Positions 11,757-23,890 of a stretch of 64,000 nucleotides of DNA are shown piece by piece. Every line of letters begins with the position of its first letter. Within the stretch, counting starts at the first letter, position 1. The position numbers and the translations under genes were made by a program. This DNA is from Druceiella hillmani. Lineage: Eukaryota; Arthropoda; Insecta; Lepidoptera; Hepialidae. The notes under the pieces were generated by a model that ran no database searches, was not told the origin of the DNA, and saw only the letters and a program-made list of their open reading frames with translations. Where the stretch lies: positions 9,479,001 through 9,543,000 of the forward strand of contig JAYKKI010000076.1 in the NCBI GenBank assembly GCA_039881145.1, written 5' to 3'.

Positions 11757-11874
11757 TTGGTGAATTATACACTCGAGTGAAACTAACGGTTATACCTGGA
11801 GCAGGAAATGCGGCAGTGAATCGTACATCAAAACGAAAACTACTATCGATGACTATAGTATAAACTTTTTGGTC
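11757..11874 (-). CDS. possible exon upstream of the 11.45-kb family relic
   Basis: The minus-strand frame DQKVYTIVIDSSFRFDVRF, then TAAFPAPGITVSFTRVYNSP, has balanced codons (ATC AAG GAC, GCC GCA, ACC). It ends at a strong donor (CCAA|GTAAGT) in phase 1, the same phase the family acceptor at 11494 needs. The 5' boundary is uncertain; a polypyrimidine tract ends at a weak CAAG acceptor. The protein is not recognised. It abuts a mariner relic and might instead be part of an unknown mobile element. Confidence 0.3.
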
Positions 11875-12039
11875 CTTGATTTCAAAAAGGGGAAAAAACA
11901 ATTCCCGTTTAAAATATTAAGAAACCGTACATTAAAACATTTTACCGAACTAATTATTTATTTAATTCTTAAGAACATGGAAACAATTTTACCTAACACC
12001 GCTTCTATAAAGTTCGCTCATTATTTTGGTACATTGAAT

Positions 12040-12960
12040 ATATTTGAAAAGCATTGCAAAAGATTGGCTACTTCTAAACCCACCATCTCTGTATACAAAC
12101 TTTTTACCTTCTTGTAAGGTGTCAGAAAAGTCAATCGCTACTTTTATAAGCACCGTAGGTATCGATCTTATCGCCAACGTTTACGTAAAACTAATGTTCC
12201 GTCCTTACAGAAATCTTTGGGCATTTTATTGAAAAACCGGTGAAATTCGATTTCAATATGACTTTCGTTTTTAAATTTTCTATCACATAAATTATTAGAG
12301 AGATATTAAAACTGATGGTAATTAGATGGTAAACGATCTGGAGTGAAAGGTAGACTCCCTTCAAGTGAAAATAGTTTTTCACGTGTTACTATTGCTACGT
12401 GGGATTGAACATAGTCATATAAAAAATAACTTTGTTTTGATTTGAAGGTAGTTTAACGGTGACTTTGCTCAATCGTTAACAATGAATCTAACCTCAACTG
12501 TACTGTTAGCTTGAAATAGATTTCAGTGAATAACTCTATTAATAACTCCATTCACACGTATTTTGGTCTAGGTACGCCTTTTTCTCCAGCTCCTAGCTAA
12601 TCGCGTTTATACTAAAAATTAACATAAGCCACTCACTGTTCATCGCCTGTAACCAGATACTTTAGCCTCCTCGTTGGTACGCTGGGAACTTAGTAGCTCC
12701 AAGCAGACATTAGCTCTCCTCTGAAGTTGAAGGGGTGTTAGCTCATGTGGTAACCGAATTAAATATTTCCACTTCTTTCTCAAAGCATGAAGTCGTTTTT
12801 CCATTAAAGTATATGAGCATAAAAATAGCGCTGCCAAATAAGGCGAACTTAATCTGAGATCTGTTTGAATAATATTTTTAATTTTTTCTAAATAAATTGT
12901 GGGTGGTCCCTTTGGATGAATTTATTCGGACAGGTCAAAATTGTCCTTTTTAAATCTTTG
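12040..12960 (-). mobile_element. mariner transposase relic
   Basis: Minus-strand frames carry mariner (DD34D) transposase signatures in order: a TIYLEKIKN-type helix region, the linker LPHELTPLQLQRRANVCLEL (around 12.65-12.75 kb), then a C-terminal block with FTPDRLPSNYH and EFHRFFNKMPKDF (around 12.2-12.4 kb). Stops and frameshifts interrupt it and the catalytic centre is lost. The 65-codon ORF at 12640-12837 is the longest remaining piece. A second relic of the same subfamily is at 32.85-33.49 kb. Confidence 0.85.
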
Positions 12961-13866
12961 AAACTAGTACTTGATTGTGTCGTAAGAGGGCATACCTTCA
13001 TCCTTCGTAGTGTATATATTGCGTGATGCTTCGCTGGTTTTTCTTCCTAAGCAATATGTATGAAGAAAAAGTCTTATGAGTTCACTTCAAAATACTTCCA
13101 CTTTTAATTTATTCTTTACTCGCGGATTACTCAATTGCAAATTTAAGAGAAGTTCGTATGCCGCATTCTTAATATACCCTACAAGAAATATTCTAAAATA
13201 TTCTAATAAATCATTTCACATATCAATCGAATAAAGTAGCGGATTTGTAAGTCCCATAGAATTATAATAGTCTCATTTTTAATAGTTTCATATTTGTTAA
13301 AATATCACCTCAAGTTAGGATTCTACGGAGAAATGTATACATCAATGATCGATGAATGCTAAATGATTTAAATCTCATTAGACGAGATGTTTTTCCGTGA
13401 AAAATATTATGCGAAGCTTTACTTCATTACTTTCTATGGAAATAATAAAATAATTTTTAGACATTTGTTTATTAATTCTTTAAAAATATGTATGAAATAT
13501 ATTGTTAAATATAAAGCTGTTTAAGCACAATCTGTTAAAATTTTACTAAGAATCAATATTTAATATTGTTTTGTATTGGCACTTATTTGCAAATTTTTCC
13601 ATCGTAATTTTTGTAAATTGTGAACGAATCTTCCGCAAAAATATTACAATATACGGGATTGTATAATAAATTAAACATTGGTATTTTCTTTCATATCAAT
13701 TTGCTGATCGAGTAAGTCGCATGTGTCGAATTGTCTGTGAAATCTTGATTGCTTTCAGAATAAATTATTAATTTCCTTTAGTAACGCAGTAAGCATATCC
13801 GTGTTTGGTAAATTTGAAGGAATTTAAAAGAAACAGTATTTGAATTTTTCGTCTCCTTTCCTTTAT
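12961..13866. other. AT-rich stretch, no gene supported
   Basis: No acceptor-led open frames and no clear repeats are visible, other than 'ctaaaatattctaataaat'-type simple sequence near 13,190. Confidence 0.35.
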
Positions 13867-15478
13867 TTAACCTACGTATACCCGCGCGTTGGTACCAAAA
13901 AAATACCTTTTCGTATTTATTTATTTTCCCGGAAATTCTGGGAAGCTGAGTTTTTTGCTAGCGGTTGGATTTATTTCTAGTTTAACAGTCACACGGCACG
14001 TTCGTGGGGGACAAAAATGTAATCGCACTTAGCGACGATTGGTCCATTAAACCGGCCCGGGTATTGGTTTTACCTCTTGTGTAAGTGTAAAATTATTACA
14101 TTGGTTACTTTTTAGTGTATTTTTGCGTTATTTCTCCTATGTTTTTGCGTTATTTCTTCTATGCTATTATTTTATATCTTATATTACACATCAAGATGGA
14201 TAACGATCGTTAAGATTACTGATGGAGGAAGAAAGTTCTGGCTCTAACTATGAAGACGAAAATGATAGCGAGATGGAAGAAACATATACCGAACAAGAAG
14301 ATGACTATAAAGAGGTGGTTGAATTAGAAGATCCTAAAAATCCGGAGATTTTTAACTCAGAAAAGGTAACCGGTCAAAATGGGACAAAACTCCTCCCCCA
14401 CAGCAAGTAAGCCCATATACTAGAAACATAATAACTCAACTTCCAGGTGCTAAAGGAGAAGCTAAAAATTTGAGGGAACCATAGGAGGGAGACACAGAAG
14501 GGAGACACAGAGGTTATTTTTCCCGGAGGGTATTATAAATCGGATTGTAAAGTGCACTTATGAACAAATATATCTATAAAAATCTAATTTCTTAAGACAA
14601 AGAGACTATTTTGACATAGATAACATAGAAATTGAAACACTTCTAGGTATTTTACTCTTTATTAGAGTCAGAAGAAATAATCGACTGAATGCCAAAGATT
14701 TATTCGAAACAGATGGGTCGTCTATGAGCAGGAACAGATTCTATTTATTAATGCGTTGTCTCAGATTTGACGAAAAACGTACGCGAGCTGAAAAAGCTGC
14801 TGTATATAAACTAACTTCCGTTAGAGAAATGTTTCAAGAAATTGTGGCAACGTTTAAAAAATAATACATTGTGTCTCAGTTCGTTACAACTGACCAAAAA
14901 TTAGAGGCTTTCAGAGATCATTGCAGCTTTAGACAGAATATCTCATAAAAACTGAATATATATGGTCTAAAAATGTATGCATTGACGGATGCCAAAATAT
15001 TTTAAATACAAAATATGAAAGTTTACGTAAAAAATTTGCGACTTAGTGAAGCTATTCACAATACTGGCCGTAACATGATATGTAATAATTTCTTCACTAG
15101 TATTGCTTCGTTGAATAAACTTGAGTCGGATGACAAGTTCACTGTGTTTGGCACGATTCGCAAAAAAAAGGAAATTGCCTAAACAATTTACGGAGATACG
15201 AGATCAAGCGGAAAAATTAAATTTTTCGGTCATCAGGGCAACTGCATTCTTATTACCGACGTGCTTAAAAATGCCAAAATGTGAACCAAGCATAATAATG
15301 ATGTCGAAGTCAACAAGGTGACTGGTAAACCTAAAATGGTAACGGACTAAAATACAATAAAATGTGGAGTTGAATATGTCGACATAATTTGCAAAACGTA
15401 TAACCTTGCTCGAGGCACAAATAGTTGACCCATTGTGATATGTTGTAGCCTGATAAACGTAGCAGGAATAAACACTTA

Positions 15479-15534
<56 letters not shown>

Positions 15535-15690
15535 TATGATTATTCCTGCCACGTAGCTACCTTTACTTGGAAAATAATCCCAATAAGAAAATCAGACGCG
15601 GGATTTTCCTTGAAACTTTATCCAATGATTTCATTAATTAGCAACTCAGTGTAATTTAAGCTAAACAGTTATGGAAAGAGAGTTAAGTAA
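13867..15690 (+). mobile_element. piggyBac-type transposon relic
   Basis: A TTAA at 13867-13870 is followed by CCTACGTATACCCGCGCG, a plausible piggyBac terminal repeat. An acidic N-terminus opens at 14222 (MEEESSGSNYEDENDSEMEE). Then come DDE_Tnp_1_7 segments: IETLLGILLFIRVRRNN, MSRNRFYLLMRCLRFD, YGLKMYALTDAK, HNTGRNMICNNFFTSIA, ...FTVFGTIRKKKEIA and PIVICCSLINVAGIN. Stops and frameshifts separate them (for example the Trp before PIVICC is a stop). A (TA)n tract at 15478-15540 lies within the 3' part. No matching right terminal repeat was found. The element is inactive. Confidence 0.85.
15478..15540. repeat. (TA)n microsatellite inside the piggyBac relic
   Basis: A pure TA run, flanked by 'caggaataa' on the left and 'ttattcctg' on the right. 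That inverted flanking pair suggests hairpin-mediated expansion. Confidence 0.95.
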
Positions 15691-16204
15691 TATATTATTT
15701 TTAATGTTATTCTGTACAATAATATTTTCAAATCCATGGTACCTAAAATGATGAAAAAATATTTTCAAAATCCTTATCTGTAACCTTGTAATAATCTTAT
15801 TTAACTGTAACCTTATAATAATCTGTGATGGTAAATGTGAAATTTGTAAAAAAAATGAAATTTAGAGTAATTTATTGGCCAAGTAAAATTTTCAATAAAT
15901 TTTTGAACTTTCGTTAACTATTAACATATCCGTGAGTAAATGTGCTTATTTACAATGACAAATACTACTTGAAGCATTTTTTGAAGAAAAACGGTTGTGG
16001 CAGACAGACAGACGGACACGTGAATGGTTTCGTAAAGGCTTTGTTTTTCCTTTTTAGTTAAGGAACCACATATATGCATATATATTCCTCAATGCTAAAG
16101 AAAATGGTATATATTTTTACTTTAAATGGTTATCAATATTGGATATTAAATATTTTATTACGATTAGTCCAATGTTTTAAATTTATATTCTATTTGTCAC
16201 AAGA

Positions 16205-16205
16205 T

Positions 16206-16241
<36 letters not shown>

Positions 16242-16252
16242 ATTTTGTGACA

Positions 16253-16312
<60 letters not shown>
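16205..16312. repeat. paired (TA)n microsatellites
   Basis: Two TA runs are separated by 'tttattttgtgacatatatg'. The sequence left of the first run is 'tgtcacaagataaaatata', so the runs are flanked by an inverted repeat. Confidence 0.9.
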
Positions 16313-16314
<2 letters not shown>

Positions 16315-16684
16315 GAGTATTAAAAGCTAAGAGTAGTATATTAAGAATGAAAATTACAAAGTTATAAGTTAGAAAGAGAGAAGAATATCAAACTAATTTA
16401 GTAATTTAGTGTTATTCTTAATTAAGCAATTCCGATACTAAATTCAGGCCGCTGTAACTTTTTGTTATATACTATTATTTGTTGGCTGAAATTTTTAAAA
16501 AAATTTACTTCCTACGGTAAGGCACTTAGTAACTTAACAACCGTTATGGCAGAAAAAAATAAAATATATCCAAGAAGCTGCTTGGTATATCGTAATCAAT
16601 TACCTATGAAATCAATTATGTATGTAAGTTATTACTTCTCGTGTAAATTATAACGAGAAAACATAAATCTAATTTACAAAAAGG

Positions 16685-16719
16685 TATAAAAATGGTAAGA
16701 TTTAAATTATTCCTTACAG
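16685..16719 (+). promoter_or_regulatory. core promoter of peptide gene 1
   Basis: TATAAAAA lies at 16685-16692. The motif TTACAGAAG has its A-C-A-G at 16716-16719, exactly 31 bases from the first T of the TATA box. The genes at 51.6 and 59.6 kb have the same two motifs at the same spacing, although the sequence between them differs. The second motif probably marks the start of transcription, leaving a 5' leader of about 20 bases before the ATG at 16737. Confidence 0.6.
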
Positions 16720-16736
16720 AAGGTCTATCGGTTACG

Positions 16737-17692
16737 ATGGGAAAACTCGCATGTAAGTTACAATATCAAATACAGATTGTGAGTAGTTCTATTATATGTC
16801 ATTTTCTTTGATATTTTACTAATTCAAATATCCTCTGACTTAGTAAGATCTAAATCAATATTTAAATTTTTGTCAAAGGCTATCTAATATAAGACACATG
16901 TACGATACAATAATACTGCCTCGGTTGTGGACGTTTATTTTCATATTTCATTTTATAGAAGAAATATAAAATCGCCTACTTAATCGACATTGTGGCTATT
17001 TTTTAGCTCTCAAAGGCTTAAATTAATATTAATTTACCTAGTCGCATCGATTTACAAAAAACTTGTGACATTTAAAACTTTTTTATTAATTGACTGCAAA
17101 AAGTAAAGCTAATATTTATTCATAAAAAATTGTAGTTTTTTGTAATTGAAATTTTAAACAATAAATTATTTAAAATATATCTAAAACGCATTTTTTTAAT
17201 TGTTTGGTTGTGTCTTTTTTTTTGTTATACCTAATTATGAAATTGCTGAATTAACTTCTAAATTAGCTTCATGCGTCATATTAAAAAAAATAATAGAAAA
17301 ACAGATTTTCTGAAATTAATCAAGGTTACAAATATCAGTGCTTTTAAATGTTTAATTATTTTTCTGGAGAACAATCTATATTTTGAATGAAATAAATTTC
17401 ATATATACTTTAATGTATATGAAACTCTTGTACTGTGAGTTTTTTTACTTAAATTTGTTTGTATTGAAACTGTTTTATATAAGATATGTCATGTAATTAC
17501 TGAACCACAAACTTTTCGGAACCAATGTAACGTCTCTATATATTTACAGTGTTGTTTCTCATAATCGGAGCGCTTGTGGGAATGTCGTCTCAGCTGCTCA
17601 CTAGTATTTTGAATCAACGAAAAATACCAACACAGAACAGATTTGTACGTTCAGTTTACCTGTATCCTTACAAAAATAATTTCTATCCTTAA
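16737..17692 (+). CDS. RFVRSV-family secreted peptide, member 1 (two exons)
   Basis: Exons are 16737-16752 and 17550-17692, with a 797-base phase-1 GT-AG intron (CAT|GTAAGT ... TATTTACAG|TG). The product is 52 residues: a short start MGKLA, a hydrophobic leader LLFLIIGALVGM, a linker SSQLLTSILNQRK, the core IPTQNRFVRSV and an aromatic tail YLYPYKNNFYP. The leader reads as a signal peptide. The basic QRK just before the core could be a processing site that releases a peptide of about 22 residues. Exon sizes (16 + 143) equal those of the 49-kb gene exactly, despite opposite strand and a diverged sequence. That shared structure, with the shared promoter spacing, is the main evidence. ATTAAA at about 17758 may be the polyadenylation signal. 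The function is unknown. Confidence 0.75.
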
Positions 17693-17699
17693 TTTTAAA

Positions 17700-18220
17700 T
17701 CCATAGAAGACTTTATATTTTTATTCCTGTGACAATGTAATGGTCTTAAATTTTGCATTAAACATATTTTGATTCAGCAGCATTCTTTGAGAATCCTAAA
17801 TCAAAGGCATCACTTACTTGATGTCCTTCCCGCTCGGATTCATTTTCAGGATCATTTTAATCTTCAACGTTTTCTTTATTTCGATACAATTTCATCTTCA
17901 CTACTTTCTTCTTACAGTGGATCTCCTATTTACTTTACTATTCTTTATGCCATTATGAAGCTGTAAAATATAAAAGTATTAATAGAAAAAATTAAATTAA
18001 ATGTCGCTACCGGGTAAATTACACATTTACACATCCACTTTGACCAAGAGCACGTCAGCAACTAGTCACCGCACGATCTATGGGGCCGTAAAGTATCGGT
18101 CAGAAGATACTTAAAGCAGTAAGTTACTAAATAGTTCGGAAATAAAATTAAGTTCAATGTCAAAGACTATTTGATAATTTTTCTGGATAGCGATGACCGC
18201 CGAGTTGTGGGATTACATAT

Positions 18221-18273
<53 letters not shown>

Positions 18274-21200
18274 TAGCGGTGCCATATCCCAATATCTTTC
18301 TTCAAAATTAAGTTAGGACTAATTGCATATTTAGGCTTCCAAATTTTAATCTAATACAATCAGAATAAACTTTCGCAATTTTCTCGGTAGGTGTCTAAAA
18401 AAAACTCTATCATTATGTGTCACCAACAAAAAATATCGCTAAGTATGTGTTTACATAATTCAATAAACAATATATATTCTATAATAATTTCAGCCCAATT
18501 TTAAAAAAGTTGTACCCTCTGTATTGCAAGATTTAAACATTGTTAGATTACGAATATTAAGAAGTTTTTAAAGGTATTTTACCATTGTAATACTTTTGCC
18601 AAAAAAATGTGGAAAATATAATTTAGGAGCAATTATTGCACACATCAAAAAAATATTAATTTTGTAAAAATGTTAATAAAATATAAACAATAAGTTTTCC
18701 TGGGATTCTTTCAAAGTTTACACTAATGTGTTCTCAATAAGGTGTCTTAAATTTTTAACCAATTTGTTGTGAAAATTTCTTTCAAGCGATTGCCTTATAA
18801 CATTTTGGAATAATTAGATTACATGTAAAAAATAAACACATTAAATAGGATAAGAACAAGTACTAGGGGGGTTTCCTGCACACTTAAGCACATATACGAA
18901 CATATTTAAGAAAAATCATAAATAGATAATGCATCATGATTGAGATTAGTGTATTTCTCTGTTCTGGACTTCTATGACGACGTCTGTTACTTCATGTTCT
19001 TCATACACGTATTAACTTGATTGTCCGGAAGTGATTATTATTTCTATAAAATTGTTTTAATATTCCATACTCCAGACTTGGACAGTCATAAAAATATCGG
19101 GAATATTATAAAACCTGTGAAATTTTGAATCATCGGCATATTTCTTTTGGATAAAATCTATAAATGGTACATTCACATAAATATATAAATGGTATTTCAT
19201 AGGCACATGGTAAATTCTAAGTATCAATTATTATTTTACCCATTTGAAAGGTAGAGGACATATTTAATAGACATTTTAATTATTGTATTATATACATATA
19301 CAATTTTCAAGGTATAATTCCTGTTTCTCTTATCGAGAATTATGTCCAACTCAGTTAAATTAATATTTATTAACTTTCCATCACTCATAGGTAATGGATT
19401 GAGTCAATATCTTCCTCACCTTAATTCATTATTTTAAAAAATCCGAATCTAAGAGGGTAAGTTAATTCTTCCTTTCTTACATTCGGATATCTTCTCTAGT
19501 AAAAACCGAACCTATCTTCCGTTAGTAAAAACCGGACGACTGATCGAATGATGGCCTGACTGCTTTCGCATAGGACGTATTGAAGGCAAAGTTTGTATAA
19601 CTACTGATTGTTATTGGTAGTGCGAATTCAAACAGTATAACGGGATAAACTAAATTAGATAGTTTGAAATATTGTGATTCAAAAAGTGCTTAAGTTTTTA
19701 GCCATTATTTTAGTGCTTATGTTTTAGCCATTATTTAGCCAATTGTTTTATTAGTTAATTAATCACGCAAACCCGTATAAGGAATAATTAATCATTAATA
19801 AAAATAATAAATAACATCCGAATATTCAGAAGCGGTCTTCCAGTTTTTGACAAAAATTTCACAAGCGATCCGGCACGCATGGGAAAATGATAAAAATTCG
19901 ATATAAATCGAAAACAGTTTGTTGCTATATACACAATAACAATGTCGATAATCCAGAAGCCCTGTGAAGATCATTACATGAATACAAAATAATTAACTCA
20001 GGTTTAAAAAATGATCGATTAAGTTGATAGTAGATATCTATAACTGCTTTAAATTCATCCACATAGAAAGTTTGAATATAAATAGGGAACTGTTAACACA
20101 GGAAGAGCTTTGATATAATTAAATACTTGGTATTTATAAATCTATCTCTAATAATATTTATAATAACATCGCAATATGCGATTATAAAAATACAATTGTT
20201 ATCAGCGGCTGGTAAGGATACCTGACTTTTTTTTTACTTTGTGTTGTTGCTTTGAATAGATATAACAACTTGACACCGTCGAAGTGAGCGCATTACTTAT
20301 TTTTGAAATGTAAACAAAAAACATTCAATAATTTTATGCACTTCCGAAACAAACCGCCTATATTTTTGTATACTGTTTAAAAAAATGTTTACATGAGGTA
20401 TTACTTTATGAAATGTTGGAAATCCTTTCATGAGAAGAGAAAAATCTTTATCAGGTTTATTTTAGATGTAGCCAGTTGCAAATAAGATTACCTTGACGAG
20501 CATAACAGTGAAAATAAAATGCTTTTGGATATTTCTGTTTAATACTATGGTATTAACTGACTCGGTGTTTTAGTTATTTCTAAAATTTTTAACTGTTTTG
20601 AAATGACTCCGTTAAATCAATACCAGATTGTGTTTCAGATTAAAAGAAGCCTCAACACCGCACAACAGATACTCCTTTAATAATATACCTAAAAATTACA
20701 GAAAGTTGCGTTTTACATGACGAGTCAGTAGTATCATTTTTGTTTTGGTTTTTTATTCGTCAATATTACGGTTTTTAGTAAAATTTTGACTTATTTTTAA
20801 AATAAAGTTTAAAATCTCGTAGCTCGATGTTCCCTTAAGAACTGAATTTAAATTTAAATGTGTATTCATGGCATCATTTAATTTGGAACAAAGTTTATTC
20901 CAACACTTCTAAAAATTCCCGGATTATTTGAATCTTAACTTTCATAGTGGCATCTGAGAGCAACTTCCAACATGTCTCAAAATTTTATATTATGTTGACT
21001 ACTTGTTGATTCTACACGAAATATGTCTGTTTTTACTTACCAGAGAATTGTAACGTAATTTAAATTCCCGAAAACTTGATCTAACTGTAAATAAACAATA
21101 TTTTATCGAATGCTAAATTAATGACATTTGACTTATATGGACCTGTATAGTAGTGTTCTTTACTTTTATCATTTAGACACTTAAGATCTCTAATACCATT

Positions 21201-22200
21201 TTTCGACCATATATCACAAATAGTATAAATTAATGTTTGTCTATATGAGATGTCTATAAAGCTGGAGCAGCAACTGAAGGACACAGTGTACGCGCAGCTC
21301 ATTTTAATATTTTTTTCCAAAATCAAAAAATAAGCATGAGTAACAATGAAAGGAAGTAATTGGAAATCGAGTAGTCTAGGTTGAAAAACGATTGTGTTAT
21401 TAGTTTAAAATTATAACTTTACATTTTTTTCAGACTAATTACTAGACTTGTTTAGCTGTATTGTGGATAAACATTAAACTGCCTTAGAATATCATTAGGT
21501 TAGAACATTGATATGCAACAGGAAGTATATTTTCTAGTTTGCGTTTAAAAACTGGAATGTCGGCTCCAAGAATTTAACAATAAACGTAAGTCTCAAACAA
21601 AAAACTTTTATAATATAAACGTAACAGTTCGATTTATTTTAGGTTTAAATTTTTTTAAATTTCCGATGTAAAATTTTGTTGAACCTTACATATAATTCAA
21701 TGTGGTAAAAACCATCAACTGGTTGTGAACCGCTCAAAAATTCCATGATTTTTATTTTATGGCTGTATATTGATCAGTTGTACAAAAAAATAGAGCAATA
21801 TCTACAATACCGAGCTAAGCAAAATTCAATTTTCGTACAATCGGGGATTACGTACAGACGGTTGGTGATTGAAGAGTGCGAAATGTCAGATATATTCTTA
21901 TTCGCACATGAAACTTTAGAACTGAAGAATCTGTGATGATAGATTTTACATTTAAGTTTTGAATAAAACTACAGACATCTTCTTTAGATTAGTTATTCAC
22001 TTAATGTAAACTGACCTAATTTATGTAAATAATATCATGTAATTCAAATAGTCGAAAAAAATAATTGGAGTACCCTGAATGAACATCATATTTACTTATT
22101 TAGATAATTGTTATAGTATTAGTTAGTAAGTTAATTTATGCCTACGCTAAATATGGGAATGTACCGACGGTTCGTATTAAAAGTATTTTGTACAATACCA
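17700..22200. other. AT-rich gene-poor stretch
   Basis: Contents: a (TA)n tract at 18217-18272. A minus-strand acidic frame near 17.80-17.90 kb (NDPENESEREGHQVSDAFD) looks like a transposase N-terminus but is unplaced. Doubled 'gtaaaaaccg(a/g)ac' motifs sit at 19.50-19.55 kb. A short GC-rich plus-strand frame near 21.25 kb reads SIKLEQQLKDTVYAQ. An unrecognised C-terminal-like frame at 21745-21936 ends EECEMSDIFLFAHETLELKN. None has supporting structure. Confidence 0.35.
19855..19935 (+). repeat. dispersed repeat, copy 1
   Basis: 'cacaagcgatccggcacgc' through 'aacagtttgttgctat' matches 29222-29310 ('cacaagcgatccgacatgc' ... 'aacagcttgttgttat') with scattered substitutions. The second copy lies about 40 bases upstream of a peptide-family promoter relic. 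The element type is unknown. Confidence 0.55.
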
Positions 22201-22271
22201 CCTAATTGCATAGTTTGTCATCGTAGCCAATCGAACTGAAAAAGTTGTCTAATTTTTTGTGAAAAATATTC

Positions 22272-22433
22272 CAATCTTTGCTAATAGCCCACCTGAAGAT
22301 GTTATAATACAACGAAACCCAGGTCGTGGTAAAGAACTGAAAGAAAGTAGAAATAATAATACATCACGTAGTTTCATTTAATTGTGAATAATGAATTTCT
22401 ACAAAATTAACGCCAAATATATTCAATATTAAA
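22272..22433 (+). mobile_element. Penelope-like element tail with hammerhead motif
   Basis: A near-complete copy of the dispersed tail unit: 'ctttgctaatagcccacc', the hammerhead segment, 'aaagaaagtagaaataata', 'catcacgtagtttcatttaa', and 'aattaacgccaaatatattc'. The same unit ends the GIY-YIG-bearing element at 43.26-44.34 kb, which is how the class was assigned. The copy interrupts a peptide-gene promoter. Confidence 0.75.
22289..22329 (+). ncRNA. hammerhead ribozyme motif, type I (copy 1)
   Basis: Order: CCAC (stem I), CTGAAGA, stem II GTTAT/ACAAC with one A-C mismatch around AAT, GAAA, short stem III, GTC, then GTGG pairing with CCAC. The catalytic core is intact, but stem II and stem III each carry a change relative to the best copies. 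One extra U sits between the core and stem II in all copies. Confidence 0.45.
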
Positions 22434-22480
22434 AAATATCCCAAGTTTCACCATTTTTATACTATTATACTTATTATATA

Positions 22481-22603
<123 letters not shown>

Positions 22604-22779
22604 TACATATATTATCCTTAATACATTGTAAAAAGTTACATATAAACAATTATTTAGACTGATGAGAGGGATAATATTGTATACGAACGAACCACAAATT
22701 GAAAGTACTGACTACGCAAGAAGCCATTGTTAGTTTATTAATACCGAGAATGAAAATGGAGCGAGAATGGGGCTGCAAC

Positions 22780-22990
22780 AAAAGCTATATTTATATGGAT
22801 GTCGCAACAAAAGGAACCAAGAGGTAAACCCAGAAAACTTTTGGTGAATTGATTACAGGCAGACCTCAGAAGAATGGGAAAGCCCACCAAATGGAAAAGA
22901 GAGGAGAATAACCGAGTTAAGTAGAGAATAGCGTTGGAAGAGGCCAAGAAACAGAATGGCTTTTAAACCGCTGGAACAAGATGAGAAAAG
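22780..22990 (+). mobile_element. C-terminal scrap of a LINE ORF2
   Basis: The plus-strand frame contains SRGKPRKLLVN, LQADLRRMGKP, then ALEEAKKQNGF and a stop. This is the familiar tail after the reverse transcriptase of many insect LINEs (GRPRKRW...DLRRMG...EAKALNGL). Stops interrupt it and no upstream RT is present. It runs directly into the mariner relic at 23.0 kb. Confidence 0.65.
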
Positions 22991-23034
22991 CAGAAGTTGA
23001 CACGATCTTATAATTTAGAGCAATCCAGTAGATG

Positions 23035-23590
23035 AGTTTTTAAACAGAAAGGTGAAAAAAGTGCTACATACTGCAAAAAAGATCGTTGTCTCATTGTTCC
23101 AAGACAGAGAATTATTATACAATAATTATTCCGGAAAATAAAAGAACAATTGTTGCAGACTAGTATAACATAAACGGTTTGCCTGTTGTTTTGGAAAAAG
23201 TTTTTCAGGAAGGAATTCTCCTTAATCATGATAACGTTTATGTATACTCAGCTAGACAAACAACCGAATATTCGTAATACATGACTACATAGAGAATACT
23301 TAAATACATAGATATTACGAACCAATAAACATATAGTCCCGACCTCACATCATGCGATTTCTATTTATTTCCAAGAATAAAAGTTAAAGGCTAGTATACA
23401 ATTCCCGGACATCTAAGAAGCGGTGACTTCCTTCGGAATGAACGTAGAGACAGCAAATGAGAGAAGACAGACTACTTCTCTTATTGGATCCATCGAATGA
23501 AAAGACACAGAGTCCCAGAGATAGTATTTTGAAAAACAATAAATCAATTGTAAACTTTGTTTCCATATTCGATATTCTAAAAATGTTCAG
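23035..23590 (+). mobile_element. mariner transposase relic (central to C-terminal part)
   Basis: Plus-strand frames read KVKKVLHTAKKIVVSLFQD, LPVVLEKVFQEG, HDNVYVYSARQTTEYS, PDLTSCDFYLFPRIKVKG and SYWIHRMKRHRVPEIVF. These line up with the mariner order (...VFWD..., the HDNA catalytic segment, SPDLAPCDFYLFPKLK, C-terminal W...). Frameshifts and stops make it dead. It is a different subfamily from the 12-kb relic. Confidence 0.8.
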
Positions 23591-23822
23591 TGTTAACTAT
23601 CATAGAACGAAGCGATGTAATGGAAGCATATTCATAAGTCTTCTTTACATAAAGTAAGAACTACATTTTCTGGGACAATAGTATAGGCGACGGCCTTTTT
23701 CTTGGAGCACATAATTTACATTTGGATGTGTCAAATTTTTCACCGTAATAAAATCAGTAAAGCAAACTAAACAAATATTGAACTTGAAATGAATGGGCTA
23801 AAAATAATTTATTAATAAACGA

Positions 23823-23828
<6 letters not shown>

Positions 23829-23878
<50 letters not shown>

Positions 23879-23890
23879 TATGTATGTCTG
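23829..23890. repeat. (TA)n microsatellite
   Basis: A TA run passing into 'tatgtctgtatgtatgtatt'. Confidence 0.95.

Larger units (their letters stand above)
22206..22463 (-). pseudogene. RFVRSV-family promoter and exon 1, split by a Penelope-like insertion
   Basis: On the minus strand, TATAAAAATGGTGAAACT (22461 downwards) matches the promoter TATAAAAAGGGTGAAACT of the 49- and 57-kb genes. It is cut off after 'GGATATTTTTTA' by a Penelope-like repeat (22433-22272). On the far side the leader resumes: TTTTCAGTTCGATTGGCTACG, compared with TTCTTCAGTTTAATCAACTACA in the 49-kb gene. Exon 1 is then ATGACAAACTATGCAA (22221-22206; MTNYA), compared with ATGGCAAACTTTGCAG. The donor GT is changed to TT. 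No last exon was found downstream on this strand, so this is a broken copy. Confidence 0.7.
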
